Origin: Armigeres subalbatus
Lineage: Eukaryota; Arthropoda; Insecta; Diptera; Culicidae
Length of the DNA stretch: 64,000 nucleotides
Direction: 5' to 3'
Assembly (NCBI RefSeq): GCF_024139115.2
Contig: NC_085141.1
Location: 71,651,481 to 71,715,480, forward strand
In this document: one piece after another, positions 1 to 11,250 of the stretch
Position numbering within the stretch: the stretch's first letter is position 1
How the letters are laid out: every line of letters begins with the position of its first letter
Notes under the pieces: generated by a model
Database searches by the model: none
What the model saw: the letters and a program-made list of their open reading frames with translations, nothing else
What the model was told of the DNA's origin: nothing
Translations under genes and position numbers: made by a program

Positions 1-134
1 GGTAACATGGGACGATCATTCGTTATTTATGAAAATCACGCATAAAATTTTAGCACTATAATATTGGATTTGGCACCCAAGTACAATTTCTATCCCGAAG
101 GGTATTGAAAGCTTTGATATTGATCTCTATTATT

Positions 135-150
135 GGCTCTCTGAAGAACC
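135..150 (-). terminator. histone-type stem-loop (type B)
   Basis: On the minus strand this reads GGTTCT-TCAG-AGAGCC, a 6-bp stem (one G-U) with a 4-nt loop, preceded by CAAAC. This matches the general form of histone mRNA 3' ends. No histone coding sequence lies upstream. Confidence 0.4.
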
Positions 151-155
151 GTTTG

Positions 156-480
<325 letters not shown>

Positions 481-627
481 TAGCATGATCCGATTTGCTC
501 GCAACAAGTTGCATTCGACGCGGAATACAGTCCCATTGGTTCCTATTTAAAATTAGATCGATCGAACTTTGCGTTTCGGAGTTATGGCCAAAAAACTGTT
601 TTAACTTGCAAAAAAAAAGCAAAACGC

Positions 628-696
628 TATACTCTGGATTCGAACTCGTGACCTCTGAAACGGGAAGCGGTTACTACACCACTGTACTATCGATAC
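628..696 (-). repeat. tRNA-derived SINE head
   Basis: On the minus strand there is an A-box-like AGTGGTGTAGTAACC and a B-box-like GAGTTCGAATCC at tRNA-like spacing. The acceptor stem is not intact, so this is a SINE or tRNA relic rather than a tRNA gene. The same sequence occurs at 54481-54549. Confidence 0.5.
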
Positions 697-1512
697 ACAT
701 AACGTGTGAGAAGATACGTACAAATATAAATCATCCAATGGGGCATATATTCATTGCCTCTATAAGCAACAGAATTCATCCTGCCAGGGTATCGTTTCCT
801 ATACTGGAAGTATTAATGGATTGAGAAAAGAAAATATTAATTTTTCTCGTTGGTTATTAAAATATACAGTTTCAATACATTAACTTAGAACAAGATGCCG
901 TGGTCAGTATAAGCCGTTTGGCAGCGCAGTATCATTACTTGACACTTTACCGATCGCTACTAAACGCGCTGCTAAAACAGTAGCGCAGCTGACAGGTGAT
1001 CAAATTTGGTAGCGCGATAAACAGCGCTGCTATTTGATGAACTATTAAACGTACTTGAAATCTGTCGATTGAGGGGCTCACTGCAGAAATTCGTCCACTG
1101 AGACGAACTGAGATTAACGTTTAAAATCTTTCAACACAGCGTAACGCGATCGATTTGAATATTTTGAAATGACACCCGGTATAGTAAAGAGAGACGTAAG
1201 TCCTAAGTCAAAATTCAGTAGCTATTTACCTATTCACATCAACAAATAAATCAAATTCTAAATTGAAATATTTAGACTAAAAAAATGACAATTTTGGAAT
1301 TCTAATGGAGAAATTTCAAAATTTGTTGTTGAAATCTTGGAATAAGAAACGCATTTTCTTTTGTCGTGAGCGAGGAGGACAGAATTTTGTAACAATTCAT
1401 CGCCAGGAACGCGAATTAATAAAATTGTCACGCAAACGCTCGCTAATTAGTTGATTGTACTACATTTTCAAAATGATTCTATTGCGAAAAACTCTTTACT
1501 AATTATATTAGT

Positions 1513-1528
1513 GGTTCTGAAAAGATCC
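1513..1528 (-). terminator. histone-type stem-loop (type C) with purine tract
   Basis: Minus strand GGATCT-TTTC-AGAACC: five of six stem pairs and the loop TTTC typical of histone messages. It is followed by ACTAATATAATTAGTAAAGAG, where AAAGAG resembles an insect histone downstream element. It lies about 370 bp downstream of a minus-strand CCAAT/CATAAAA promoter-like block at about 1890-1960. Confidence 0.45.
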
Positions 1529-2460
1529 ATTCACAATGTTAGATGTAAATTTCCTCTTGAGCGGTTCAACTGGGAGTTTATGATTATTTAAAACATTATG
1601 AATCGATGTCTGCAGAAATACCAAACGCTTAACCGCTGCTGCCATCGGCCGAGAAAACTTGATCAGTAGTGTTGTTGTCGACACTCTATCGTCACACACC
1701 GCCGTGCCGCGCTTACTGTTGGCTTCTCGACAATGCCGGGCTGAAAATGCCGATGATGCTGACGATTCTGCCTTGCTCTTAAAAAGGCTTTAGGGTTTGC
1801 GAATGCGTGGCTGATACGATGATGCAACCTTTCAAAAATTCGGACGATGCGATGCTGTTATTGCTTTGCCTGTTTCGGTCAGATTGAGAGGAAAAATTCG
1901 CGCTGCGCTGTTTTATGCCTTCTTAGCAGACCTAGCGTGAGCTCATTCGTTGACGTCTGCACCAATCAGAGCGTGGTAATGGAATGATGCAAGAATGATG
2001 CGGTACCCATATTTATAGGTTTTCGTGAATTCAATGTTTTGCTTTGAAAACAGTTTTAGGCCTATTGAAACAAGTTTTCGGATATTATCAATCATTAATA
2101 TGAAAGGCATACTTGAAAGCTGTCGATTGAGGGGTTAACTGCTGAAATCTGTTCACTGGGATAAAAGCTATTAACGTTTGAAATCTTTCAACACAGCGTA
2201 ACGCGGCCGATTTAGAAATTTTGTAATGACACCCGGTATAGTAAAGAGAGACGTAAGTCCTACGTCAAAAAATTCAGGAAGTATCTGTCCGGTCACGAAA
2301 TATTAGCCTCGACAGTGGCAACCTTCCCACTGAAGGACTGCCTGAAATAAACCACAAGTTGGCTCAGCAGGGGATGTAGACTGTATCTCAGCCCTTCCAC
2401 TGAAGAGCCTTCTAATCCGTGCGATAGCGACTGAAGGAGAACATTATTTTTAACTCTTAG

Positions 2461-2476
2461 AGCCTTGAAAAAGGCT
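2461..2476 (-). terminator. histone-type stem-loop (type A)
   Basis: Minus strand AGCCTT-TTTC-AAGGCT: perfect 6-bp stem and TTTC loop, preceded by GCAAAC. It lies about 80-100 nt downstream of the TATA/TCAGT promoter at 2556-2639. Confidence 0.5.
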
Positions 2477-2555
2477 GTTTGCTTCGGCTAAGTGCAAAAA
2501 GTAAGAAAACGATCTTTTCAAATAACCGCGAATTTCTAGTGATGGTATAAAAAAG

Positions 2556-2639
2556 ACTGAATGCTCTGCGAGCGAATGCACTTTTCTTTTATACCTTATT
2601 TTGAATCTTCTCTGCTTCCCAATTGGTGGGCCAATCAGC
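2556..2639 (-). promoter_or_regulatory. histone-like core promoter of the SLH minigene
   Basis: On the minus strand, in order: an inverted CCAAT pair (GATTGGCCCACCAAT), TATAAAAG at 2593-2586, and the arthropod initiator TCAGT at 2560-2556, with TATA and initiator about 31-35 bp apart. The predicted transcript meets the type A stem-loop about 85-100 nt later without an ATG. The same block is conserved in five other copies. Confidence 0.5.
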
Positions 2640-3285
2640 TAGTGTCTTGTATCTTTGTCAGCCAAAGCGTCATCATCATCAACGCGTTCGAGAAGGGCTT
2701 CTTCTTTTTTACGCTTGTTGCTCGCTGCTACCGTCTATTTCCTAACGGGACTTTTTCGCTAGATACAGGCCAATAAGCCGGGCAAGCGAGCTTAGAATTG
2801 CAGTTCAAGTGGGAAGTACGTGTTCTTTTCTGAGACAACATTGTTAGTAGTAGAAGGAAGGAAACACCCGGACATAGGATTTCGGGTGATAAAATTTAGA
2901 ATTGGTAACATGGGACGATCATTCAGTCACGTTCGCTTTGTGTGCGGTCAGTATCAAACATATTTTTTTTATCAATGCCAAAAAATCCAACATTTGATGA
3001 AAAATCGATTGATAGTTTATTAATGTTTGAGCTGTTATCGGTGTTTTTTTTTATACAAATAAGATTATGTGAGAGATTCGGACATCTTATGAATCTTTAA
3101 AGGCATGGTCAAGCGAAGTCCTTCGTCCACTTCGCAGTTAAATCAGAAAAATTATCCACTGTTAGTTTTGACGCTATTTATGAAAATCACGCATAAAATT
3201 TTATCTCTAGAATATTGGATTTGACACCCAAGTAAAATTTCTATCCCGAAGGGTATTGAAAGCATTGATATTGATCTCTATTATT

Positions 3286-3301
3286 GGCTCTCTGAAGAAC
3301 C
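3286..3301 (-). terminator. histone-type stem-loop (type B)
   Basis: Same GGTTCT-TCAG-AGAGCC element as at 135-150, preceded by CAAAC on the minus strand. Confidence 0.4.
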
Positions 3302-3963
3302 GTTTGTTTTTTGGACATACATGCTGCGTCATATGGCTTTTCTTCAGCCTGTCTCGGCTCATCACTTATGCCGGCCGGTCTCGCCTCGACTCTGCTGCTG
3401 CTGCCGGTATCTGCTCACCATTGCTGCTTTGTCGGGTCTGTAGGGTGGACTGGCTAGGTTTCGGCTGATGATGGTCGCTTCGATGGTGTCGACTTCATTC
3501 CCTGCTAAGGTGTGAGTGCTGTTTAATCGATGATGCGGTTGCTTCGCTTGTCCCGGTCAGAATGAAAGGAAAAAATCTCGTTGCGCTATTTTATGGCTTC
3601 TCGGCAGACCCAGCGGCTGCTCATTCGCTGGTGTCTGCACCAATCAGAATGTGGTAATGGAATGATGCAAGAATTATCCGGTACCCATATTTATAGGTTC
3701 CCTTGATCTCAATGTTTTTCATTGAAAACAGTTTCATGCCTATTGAAACAAGTTTTTCGGGTCTTATCAAGCATGTACATGGAAGGCATACTTGAAATCT
3801 GTCGATTGAGGGGCTTACCGCAGAAATTCGTCCACTGAGACGAACGCTATTAACGTTTAAAATCTTTCAACACAGCGTAACGCGGTCGATTTGAATATTT
3901 TGAAATGACACCCGGTATAGTAAAGAGAGACGTAAGTCCTACGTCAAAACGCAAAGGACACGC

Positions 3964-6046
3964 TTGGCGGAAGTGAGGGAGGAACGCATCGAGCAATTCA
4001 AAGCAGCGAGACTGGCTCTAAACAAGGCCATCAAAGAAAGCAAGAAAGCCTGCTTCGACAGACTGTGCCAGAGCGCCAACTCGAACCCATGGGGAGACGC
4101 CTATCGGGTGGTGATGGCCAAAACAAGAGGAGCACTGGCTCCTCCCGAGCGATGTCCAACGAGGCTGAAGACTATAATCGAGGCACTATTCCCGCACCAC
4201 GGCCCAACCCACTGGCCGCCAGCAGCGAGGGTAGCAAATGATGAAGCGGTGGAGAGGGTGACGGTAGAAGAGATATTGACGGTGGCAAAGTCCCTCGACC
4301 CGAGTAAAGCACCTGGTCCGGACGGGATCCCGAATATGGCATTGAAGGCAGCCATAACGACTAACCCGAACATGTTTAGGTTGGCCATGCAGAAGTGTCT
4401 GGACGAGAGGACATTCCCGGATATATGGAAGAGACAGCGTTTGGTCCTGTTACCGAAACCTGGCAAGCCACCAGGAGACCCCTCAGCGTACAGACCAATC
4501 TGTCTTATAGACACGGTAGGGAAGCTACTGGAGAAGTTGATCCTGAACAGACTGTCGCCGTACGTCGAGGAGGTAGGAGGATTATCGAGCGAGCATTTCG
4601 GCTTTCGGAGAGGAAGGTCTACTCTGGGTGCCATTAAATCGGTGGTTGACACTGCAAAGGTCGCCATCGAATGCAAGCGGCGCGGTATACGTTACTGCGC
4701 AGTAATAACACTCGACGTGCGGAATGCATTCAACAGTGCGTGCTGGATGGAGATCGCGAACTCGTTGCTTCGGCTGGGAGTACCGGTAGGGCTGTATAAG
4801 ATTCTGAGAAGCTACTTTCAGAATCGATTATTGATCTACGAGACAGACGAAGGCTTGGCTACCGCCCCCATCACGGCAGGTGTCCCACAGGGATCAATTT
4901 TGGGTCCATTGCTGTGGAACGTGATGTACGATGGCGTGCTGCGGTTGAAGCTCCCGCCAGGAGTCAAGTTAGTGGGATTCGCCGATGACGTAACCATGAC
5001 CGTGTACGGAGAATCCGTCGAAGAGGTCGAATTGACTGCAGCCTATTCGATCAGCCTAGTGGAGGAATGGTTGCGCAGCAAGAAGCTACAGTTGGCGCAT
5101 CATAAAACGGAGATGATAGTCGTTAACAATCGGAAATCGGTTCAGGAGGCGACAATTAGAGTCGGCGGCTGCGACATCACCTCCAAGAGATCTCTGAAAC
5201 AATTGGGGCTGATGCTCGATGATAAGTTGAGCTTTAAAAGTCATGTCGACTACGCCTGCCAGCGCGCGTCGACGGCGATAGCGGCACTATCGAGGATGAT
5301 GGCGAACAACTCTAGGGTGTGCTCCAGCAAGCGCAAGCTGCTGGCAAGCGTGGCGGTTTCAATACTACGATACGGAGGACCAGCTTGGGTGTCAGCGTTG
5401 AGCGTAAACTGCAACGTGCGAAAGCTGGAGAGTACTCATAGGCTAATGTGCCTGAGAGTTATCAGCGCATATCGCACCGTATCTCGCGAAGCGGCATGTG
5501 TACTCGCGGGCATGATGCCTATCAAACTGGTGGTAGAGGAAGACGAGGAGTGCTACGCCCTCAGGGGCACCGATAACGCTCGAAGGAATATAAAGGCAGC
5601 AACGGTAGCCAAATGGCAGAGAGAGTGGGACAACTCGCCTAAGGGAAGGTGGACCCATCGCTTAGTCCCAAGTGTGTCGGCATGGATTAGCAGACCTCAT
5701 GGGGAGCTAAACTTTGGCTTGACCCAGTTCTTAACAGGCCATGGATGCTTCAAGTGGTACCTACACAGGTTTGGTCACGCGGCTTCTCCCACCTGTCCGC
5801 AATGCCCAGACGTGACAGAAACGGCTGAACACATCCTGTTCACATGTCCTCGGTTCGAAACGGAGAGGAGTGCGATGTTGGGGCATGCGGAACGGACACC
5901 AACACCGATAACATCGTCATAAAATGTGCCAGAACCCAGAACAGTGGAGAGCGGTGGCAAAAGCGACGTCCAGGATAGCCGGCATCCTGCAACGAAGTTG
6001 GCGCATAGAGCAGCAGCAGGCAGCCGTTACTGATAGCGGACCATGA
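3964..6046 (+). pseudogene. R1-clade ORF2 reverse transcriptase, 5'-truncated and frameshifted
   Basis: A 652-codon open frame (3964-5922) encodes the RT and C-terminal domains of an R1-type ORF2. RT motifs in order: APGPDGIPN (about residue 117), RPICLID, FGFRRGRSTL, LDVRNAFN (motif A), AGVPQGSILGPLLWN and FADDVTM (catalytic Asp pair). A CCHC-like CPQCPDVTETAEHILFTC follows near the end. The last part of the protein is displaced: homology to the C-terminus of copy C continues in a second frame at about 5885-5920 and a third frame (MCQNPEQWRAV) to a TGA at 6044-6046. This implies two single-base losses near 5884 and 5921. The endonuclease domain is absent, so this copy cannot retrotranspose alone. 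It would normally nick a target and reverse-transcribe its own RNA. Confidence 0.9.
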
Positions 6047-6049
6047 GTC

Positions 6050-7381
6050 GTGGAAGTCGTGAATATATATGTCGATAATGGATGGGAACGACAGCGTCGC
6101 AACTGTATTCAGCTTGCGGCGAGCGCGTAGCCGCAGAACGTGGCGAAACGGCCGGGTTCGGAGGAGCTCCCGCTTTCGGGGAACTTCTCGTCGGAGTAGG
6201 TTAGATCCGCCGTCGGGGACTATCCGAGTCGTTCGCGATCGCGACCGAGGCGGGAGCTAAATGGCTCAATGAATAAGGTGAGAGCTGAATGGCTCAAGGC
6301 AAATGAAACTCGGTTATCGGAGTAGGCTAGGTCCACCGCCGGGGATCAGCTGAGTAGACCGTGGCGTGCGAATGTACCGGCTTCGGGTCGTCGGGGCACC
6401 ATTGAACTGGAAGTTATCTCCACCCGGAATCTTTGGATTGACCTCGGCACTCGCCCGGTCACCCGTTGAGACGGGTCGTCGGTTACGGGAGAGCTTGCGA
6501 CGTCGGGGAACTTCTCGTCGGAGTAGGATTGATCCACCGCCGGGGACTATCCGAGTAGTCCGCGACCAAGGTGAGAGCTGAATGGCTCATCGGTTAAGCA
6601 AGAAGCTGAAAGGCGCAGTTCATGGGAAATCGGTTAATCGGAGTAGGCTAGGTCCACCGCCGGGGACCAGTTGAGTAGATCGTGGCGCGCGAATGCATCG
6701 GCTTCGGGACGTCGGGCACCACTGAACCGGAAGCTATCTCCACCCGGAATCTTTTGTCTGACGTAGGCACTCGTCCGGTCACCCGTTGAAGTGAGAATGT
6801 GCGTAGGACTTGAGCGGATCTATGAACATGCATACCAGGTGAATGTGTAGTGTTGGTAATGTAACAGCCATCCACGAATGCGGGTCGTCGGTATCGGGGG
6901 AGCTTCCGCCGCCGGGGGACTCCCCGTCGGAGTAGGGTAGATCCGCCGCCGGGGGACTATCTGAGTAGCTTGTGAGCACGTTGAGAGCTAAATGGCTCTA
7001 AAAATAAAAAGGAAATTAGATGCGTTGCTGAATGGCACAAGGAAAAAAAAAGTAAAGGGCTTAAGGGCCCACGCTTTTGTGTGCTTGCTGGCACCAATAA
7101 GGGAGCCAAAGGGCTCAGACGTATGACAAAACATCGAAGAGAGGCACTGTGAAAGGTGTTGTTTTGGGAGGAGTACTTTTAGTACTGCTTTTCCCCACAG
7201 AAGTAATACTGAAAGGTAGTCCTGGGGAATTGTGCATTAGAAGAGAGGGTAACTCAAGTAACCTTCTGTTGCTTGGGTGGGTTTAGTGGGTCCGGCGGTC
7301 TGGCCTTCTGCCAACTGCGCCAACCCCACTCCTGAGTGATAATTTCAGGTGTCTGTATGCAGATTTGCCTTCATCCCTCTA

Positions 7382-7382
<1 letters not shown>
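6050..7382 (+). repeat. R1 copy A 3' UTR with internal tandem repeats
   Basis: GC-rich non-coding tail in which a block of roughly 300 bp recurs. GGAGTAGGYTAGRTCC(R)CCG occurs near 6195, 6320, 6515, 6645 and 6930; CCACCCGGAATCTTT occurs near 6421 and 6740; GAGAGCTRAATGGCTC recurs at least three times. Short frames here are byproducts of base composition. Copy D has an analogous but unrelated tandem array in its tail. Confidence 0.75.

Positions 7383-7439
<57 letters not shown>
7383..7439. repeat. poly(A)-(CA)n junction
   Basis: About 17 A residues run directly into about 20 CA units: the retrotransposon 3' tail joined to its microsatellite target. Confidence 0.9.
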
Positions 7440-7443
<4 letters not shown>

Positions 7444-7604
7444 TACACACATACATACACACATACAGACATCACCTCAATTCGTCGAGCTGAGTCGATT
7501 GGTATATAACACTATGGGTCTCTGAGCCTTCTATCAAAAGTTAAGTTTTGGAGCAGATCTATAGCCTTTCCGTATACTTAGTATACGAGAAAGGCAAAAC
7601 AAAC

Positions 7605-7620
7605 GGTTCTTCAGAGAGCC
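7605..7620 (+). terminator. histone-type stem-loop (type B)
   Basis: Plus strand CAAAC then GGTTCT-TCAG-AGAGCC, followed by AATAATAGAGATC. Same element as at 135-150, inverted with its repeat. Confidence 0.4.
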
Positions 7621-7997
7621 AATAATAGAGATCAATATCAAAGCTTTCAATACCCTTCAGGATAGAAATTGTACTTAAAAGCAAATCCAATATTATAGTG
7701 CTAAAATTTATGCGTGATTTTCATAAATAACGAATGATCGTCCCATGTTACCAATTCTAAATCTTATCACCTGAAATCCCATGTCCGGGTGTTTCCTTCC
7801 TTCTAATACTAACAATGTTGTCTCAGAAAAGAACACGCACACGGCTTATTGGCTGTATCAAACGAAGTCCCGTTAGGAAATAGACGCCAGCAGCGAGCAA
7901 CAAGCGTAAAAAGAAGAAGCCCTTCTCGAACGCGTTGATGATGATGACGCTTTGTCTGACAAAGAAGCAATACAATACAAGACACAAGACACTAGCT

Positions 7998-8081
7998 GAT
8001 TGGCCCACCAATTGGGAAGCAGAGAAGATTCAAAATTAAGTAGTATAAAAGAAAAGTGCATTCGCTCGCAAAGCATTCAGT
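7998..8081 (+). promoter_or_regulatory. SLH minigene core promoter
   Basis: GATTGGCCCACCAAT at 7998-8012, TATAAAAG at 8044-8051 and initiator TCAGT at 8077-8081, all on the plus strand. The type A stem-loop follows at 8159, about 80 nt after the initiator. No ATG lies between them. Confidence 0.5.
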
Positions 8082-8158
8082 CTTTTATACCATCACTAGA
8101 AATTCGCGGTTATTTGAAAAGATCGTTTTCTTACTTTCTGCACTTAGCCGAAGCAAAC

Positions 8159-8174
8159 AGCCTTTTTCAAGGCT
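8159..8174 (+). terminator. histone-type stem-loop (type A)
   Basis: GCAAAC followed by AGCCTT-TTTC-AAGGCT, then CTAAGAG. It would form the 3' end of a short RNA starting near 8079. Confidence 0.5.
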
Positions 8175-8573
8175 CTAAGAGTTAAAAATAATGTTCTCCT
8201 TCAGTCGCTATCGACGGATTAGAAGGCCCTTCAGTGGAAGGGCTGAGATACAGTCTATATCCCCTGCTGAGCCAACTTGAGGTTTATTTCAGGCAGTCCT
8301 TCAGTGGGAAGGTTGCCACTGTCAAGGCTAATATTTCGTGACCGGACAGATACTTCCTGATTTGTTTTAGATGATTCTTGTTCGAGGTAGATTTGATTTC
8401 TGTGTCGGTTTGATGAGAAGATTTGGCCAAGGAATGGTATGCAACGCCGATTATGTATCCTAAATAGTTGAAGTGAGAAATTTGGACCTATTATGTATCT
8501 TAAAGGCATGGTCAAGTCAAGTCCTACGTCCACTTAGCGGTTATGTCACAGACATTACCCACTGTTCGTTTTT

Positions 8574-8765
8574 CGGCCTTCTCAAGCATGGACATGAAAG
8601 GCATACTTGAAATCTGTCGATTGAGGAGCTTACCGCAGAAATTCGTCCACTGAGACGAACGCTATTAACGTTTAAAATCTTTCAACACAGCGTAACGCGG
8701 TCGATTTGAATATTCTGAAATGACACCCGGTATAGTAAAGAGAGACGTAAGTCCTACGTCAAAAA
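8574..8765 (+). mobile_element. SLH repeat 3' terminal fragment
   Basis: Only the conserved 3' block (GGCATACTTGAAATCTGTCG through CCTACGTCAAAAA), forward, abutting the inverted copy to its left and an RTE fragment to its right. Confidence 0.8.
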
Positions 8766-9012
8766 GCGTTCTACGCACAGCTGGAAGCTGGATACTATCC
8801 GGTCCGATGACCGGTCTATACATTTCCTCCCTTCCTACCTGTGCGTTCATGTCATCGATTTTGACGTCCCGAAGTAGGCATCCATCGTATGTCTGCTCCA
8901 GCTGTGCGCAGAACGCTTCTTTCTTGTCGTCGGGTCTTCCTTCGTGTGGGCAGTGCACGCTTATGATGCTATAGTTGAAGAAACGGCCTTTAACCCTGCT
9001 CCAATGCCTCCA
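8766..9012 (-). pseudogene. RTE-clade (JAM1-like) endonuclease fragment
   Basis: Read on the minus strand from about 9012, the open frame contains VKGRFFNYSIISVHCPHEGR, then KEAFCAQLEQTYDGC, then DMNAQVGREEMYRPVIGP. This is the central part of the apurinic-endonuclease-like domain of RTE-clade ORF2. The residues before DMNAQVG are shortened relative to the usual VIGDMNAQVG, so a few codons are lost. The frame enters SLH sequence at 8765 and nothing further of the domain is present. It is a relic, with no promoter or RT domain attached. Confidence 0.75.
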
Positions 9013-10189
9013 ATTTATTCTTTAAGATCTTCGAATTTCTCTATTGTAGGAAGTGAGCTTAACTAACATACTCGTGCAATTTGAGAATTCAAGGAGCAGT
9101 TCTCTTATATGCACACATGACGAATCGAACATTATTGTGCGAGTGCCAAACTTCACTCATCTCTATAGCGGGCACAGAGAAGCTTCCAAATCATAACTGA
9201 GGAAATGCTAATAGAATGTCATAAACTCTTTTTGGATTTCGAAGGTTAGTTAATAACGTCTGAATTTGTTTAGTTTAGTTTCAACGTGTCATAACACACT
9301 TTATTATGAATCGTTGTTGTTCCATTTTGAGCTCAAGATTTTCGAAGAACACCCAAGCACATATAAAATTGTGACAGATATGTTTCTTGCATGCTTTACA
9401 CCATGGTAACAATGAGAAAAAATCTACAATCCTATGATCGTTTGCTAAATGGGACAAGTAATTCTAATGGTTTTGTCATTTTGTGTTAGATTGAAATCAA
9501 GGATTACACCCATCTTAATTTCTGACAGCAATCTGGACAGAGATTTCAAAGGAAACATGAGCATCACTAATATCCAGTCTACGATGTAAACTGCTCCAAT
9601 GCCATGCTTTTATGTTTTCACATTTTTGTTTTTTTTCATATTTCATTATATCCATTCTTCATATTTATAAAATTTAATATTCTCTCGCTATCATATTTTT
9701 TGATTAATTATTTTATACATTCATAATTTTACACTTTCATATTTCATTAGTAATAATATTTAATGTTTTTCTCTTCTCTCCCTCTTTATACGGGAGTTTG
9801 GCAGAAGGAAGGTCGAAATACTTATACCATCACACTTGTTGCTCTCCGCTCGTTTTGACCACCTCTATAAAATATTATTAATGCCTGCCTTATCTTAACA
9901 GAACTATCAAATCTATATTTTCACTTCTAAATCTATCATGAACATGTACGTCTTAGGTCATTTCCACAACATTGTTAATATTTCATGTTTTAATATTTCC
10001 AAATCATTATATTTCATAATTTTGTATTATTACGCTTTCGTATAGTATTTTATTTTATCATAATTCCCATATTCTTATGTTTTTTTCCTATTTTTCATTT
10101 TTATACTACCACATGCACACATTATGATGCTTTTATATTTTCTTACTTCCATGCTTTCACATTTTTATATTGTTATACTTGTGTATACT
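9013..10189. other. AT-rich stretch with a LINE 3'-end relic
   Basis: No gene seen. About 9486-9605 (ATCAAGGATTACACC...TTTCTGACAGCAATCT...CATGAGCATCACTAAT) is homologous, plus strand, to the reverse complement of the 385-bp insertion at 57905-58289, so it is an old copy of the same LINE tail. About 9600-10160 is low-complexity CATATTTTCATATTT-type sequence, also seen at 31565-32170. Confidence 0.55.
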
Positions 10190-10803
10190 ATAGTGGGGGG
10201 CAAGCTTCATCCAATCAAGTGAGCTCACGGTTTTCTGAATGGTTTTGGAACCGCAATCAACTGTAGGGGAAGAGGCCCCAAAACGCCCCCCCGATGCAAA
10301 ACGCCTTTTGTGGTTTCCCTCATATTTACCGTCATTAAGATGTCCGTAACATAACTAGATCTAAAATTATGTAGGATAGGCGAAGAAAGTTTCAAAAAAG
10401 TGCATGGGAAGGTCGGAAAAACCAAAAATTTCCACATTTTGAAGAAACATCTAACATTTTGGCGAGGCAAAACGCCCTAGTGGCAATAACCTACAAAGTA
10501 CTTGCGTCTCCACGGACTATCCATACTAGAATGCTGATTCGCCGACGCGTGGTACTTTGTTCCCTAGGGCTGCCACCAGCTAAAGGCGTTTTGTCTCCAT
10601 TAGTTTTCGGGCTACAGAATATCACCACTTTTTTAAATGTAAATATTATCAATATGATTGAGAGTTTTGAAAATCTTTGAATGGCATCAACAAGCTATCT
10701 TGCTTAACTGATGCATAATGTAAAAACACTCATGAATAGCGTTACAAATAAGACAATAGAGCAGTGTTTGCTTAGCTAGGGCATATTGCCCCCCCTTCCC
10801 CTA
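10190..10803. mobile_element. possible MITE with GGGGGGCAA ends
   Basis: The left end TAGTGGGGGGCAAG and right end GCCCCCCCTTCCCCTA are approximate inverted repeats around about 600 bp of non-coding sequence containing two AAAACGCC blocks. No TSD was identified, so the limits are approximate. Between here and 11237 I see only AT-rich sequence with repeated CGATATARCGTA motifs at 11097-11165. Confidence 0.35.
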
Positions 10804-11250
10804 CAAAATAATTTAAGTTCATATGGAGATAAGTTTGGGAAAACGTACTTTTTTACATTTTTGCTCTTAGCGGCTTCAATTTAACGTCAATCACGTGACT
10901 CAATATTTTAGCATATATATAAAAATTAGTTTATTGGCTTTTTCGGTTATAATAATACTACTCAAGGCGAAAGGGAATAGGTGAAAGCAATAAAAATACA
11001 GCTACGATTGACACCGCAAGCGATCGGCAAGTGTGAAATGAATAGAAACTGAAAATTAGCAGAGGGCCATATGAGAGAACAAATACAGGTAATCTTCGAT
11101 ATAACGTAACGACTTTATATCGTCACTCGATATAGCGTACACTTTTCCCCGTTATATCGTACACTTTGAAAAATAATTTTAGTTTGGGTAGTTATTACAA
11201 AATAATTTACTAAATTGTTATGATCATTCATGTAGGGATGGCATTATTGT

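Larger units (their letters stand above)
2271..3949 (+). mobile_element. SLH repeat copy 2, 5'-truncated
   Basis: Starts abruptly at ATTCAGGAAGTATCTGTCC directly after the 3' end of copy 1 and runs to the canonical CCTACGTCAAAA end, where R1 sequence begins. It contains stem-loop types A and B and both promoter-like blocks seen in the full-length copy at 28051-30186. It is non-coding. Confidence 0.75.
3950..7399 (+). mobile_element. R1-clade non-LTR retrotransposon, copy A, 5'-truncated
   Basis: Begins in the linker between endonuclease and reverse transcriptase, immediately after an SLH 3' end, so ORF1 and the endonuclease are missing. It includes the reverse-transcriptase reading frame, a GC-rich 3' UTR with internal repeats, and a poly(A) run at 7383-7399 fused to (CA)n. 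The 3' junction with (CA)n fits R1-clade families known to target simple repeats. Its 3' end (ACTTTTAGTACTGC...) is related to that of copy D (22505-22725), not to copies B and C. Confidence 0.85.
7440..8573 (-). mobile_element. SLH repeat copy 3, inverted
   Basis: Reverse orientation copy running from the GT/CA module (TCACCTCAATTCGTCGAGC) to the 5' terminus CACTGTTCGTTTTT. It places the minigene promoter and the type A stem-loop on the plus strand. The R1 element at 3950-7399 ends inside its microsatellite. It is joined at 8574 to a 3' piece in the other orientation. Confidence 0.75.

Noticed and set aside
4101..4676. Antisense frames over the RT genes (4101-4676, 24690-25094, 25798-26253, 27016-27684, 38239-38679)
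   Set aside because: Mirror-image shadows of GC-rich RT coding sequence; they match no family and lie wholly inside real frames.
8255..8533. Recurring 90-aa frame MDVGLDLTMPLRYIIG at 8255, 53152 and 60238
   Set aside because: It lies across the conserved SLH 5' region; other copies carry stops in the same frame (for example 12000 and 28390), so conservation is at the DNA level.
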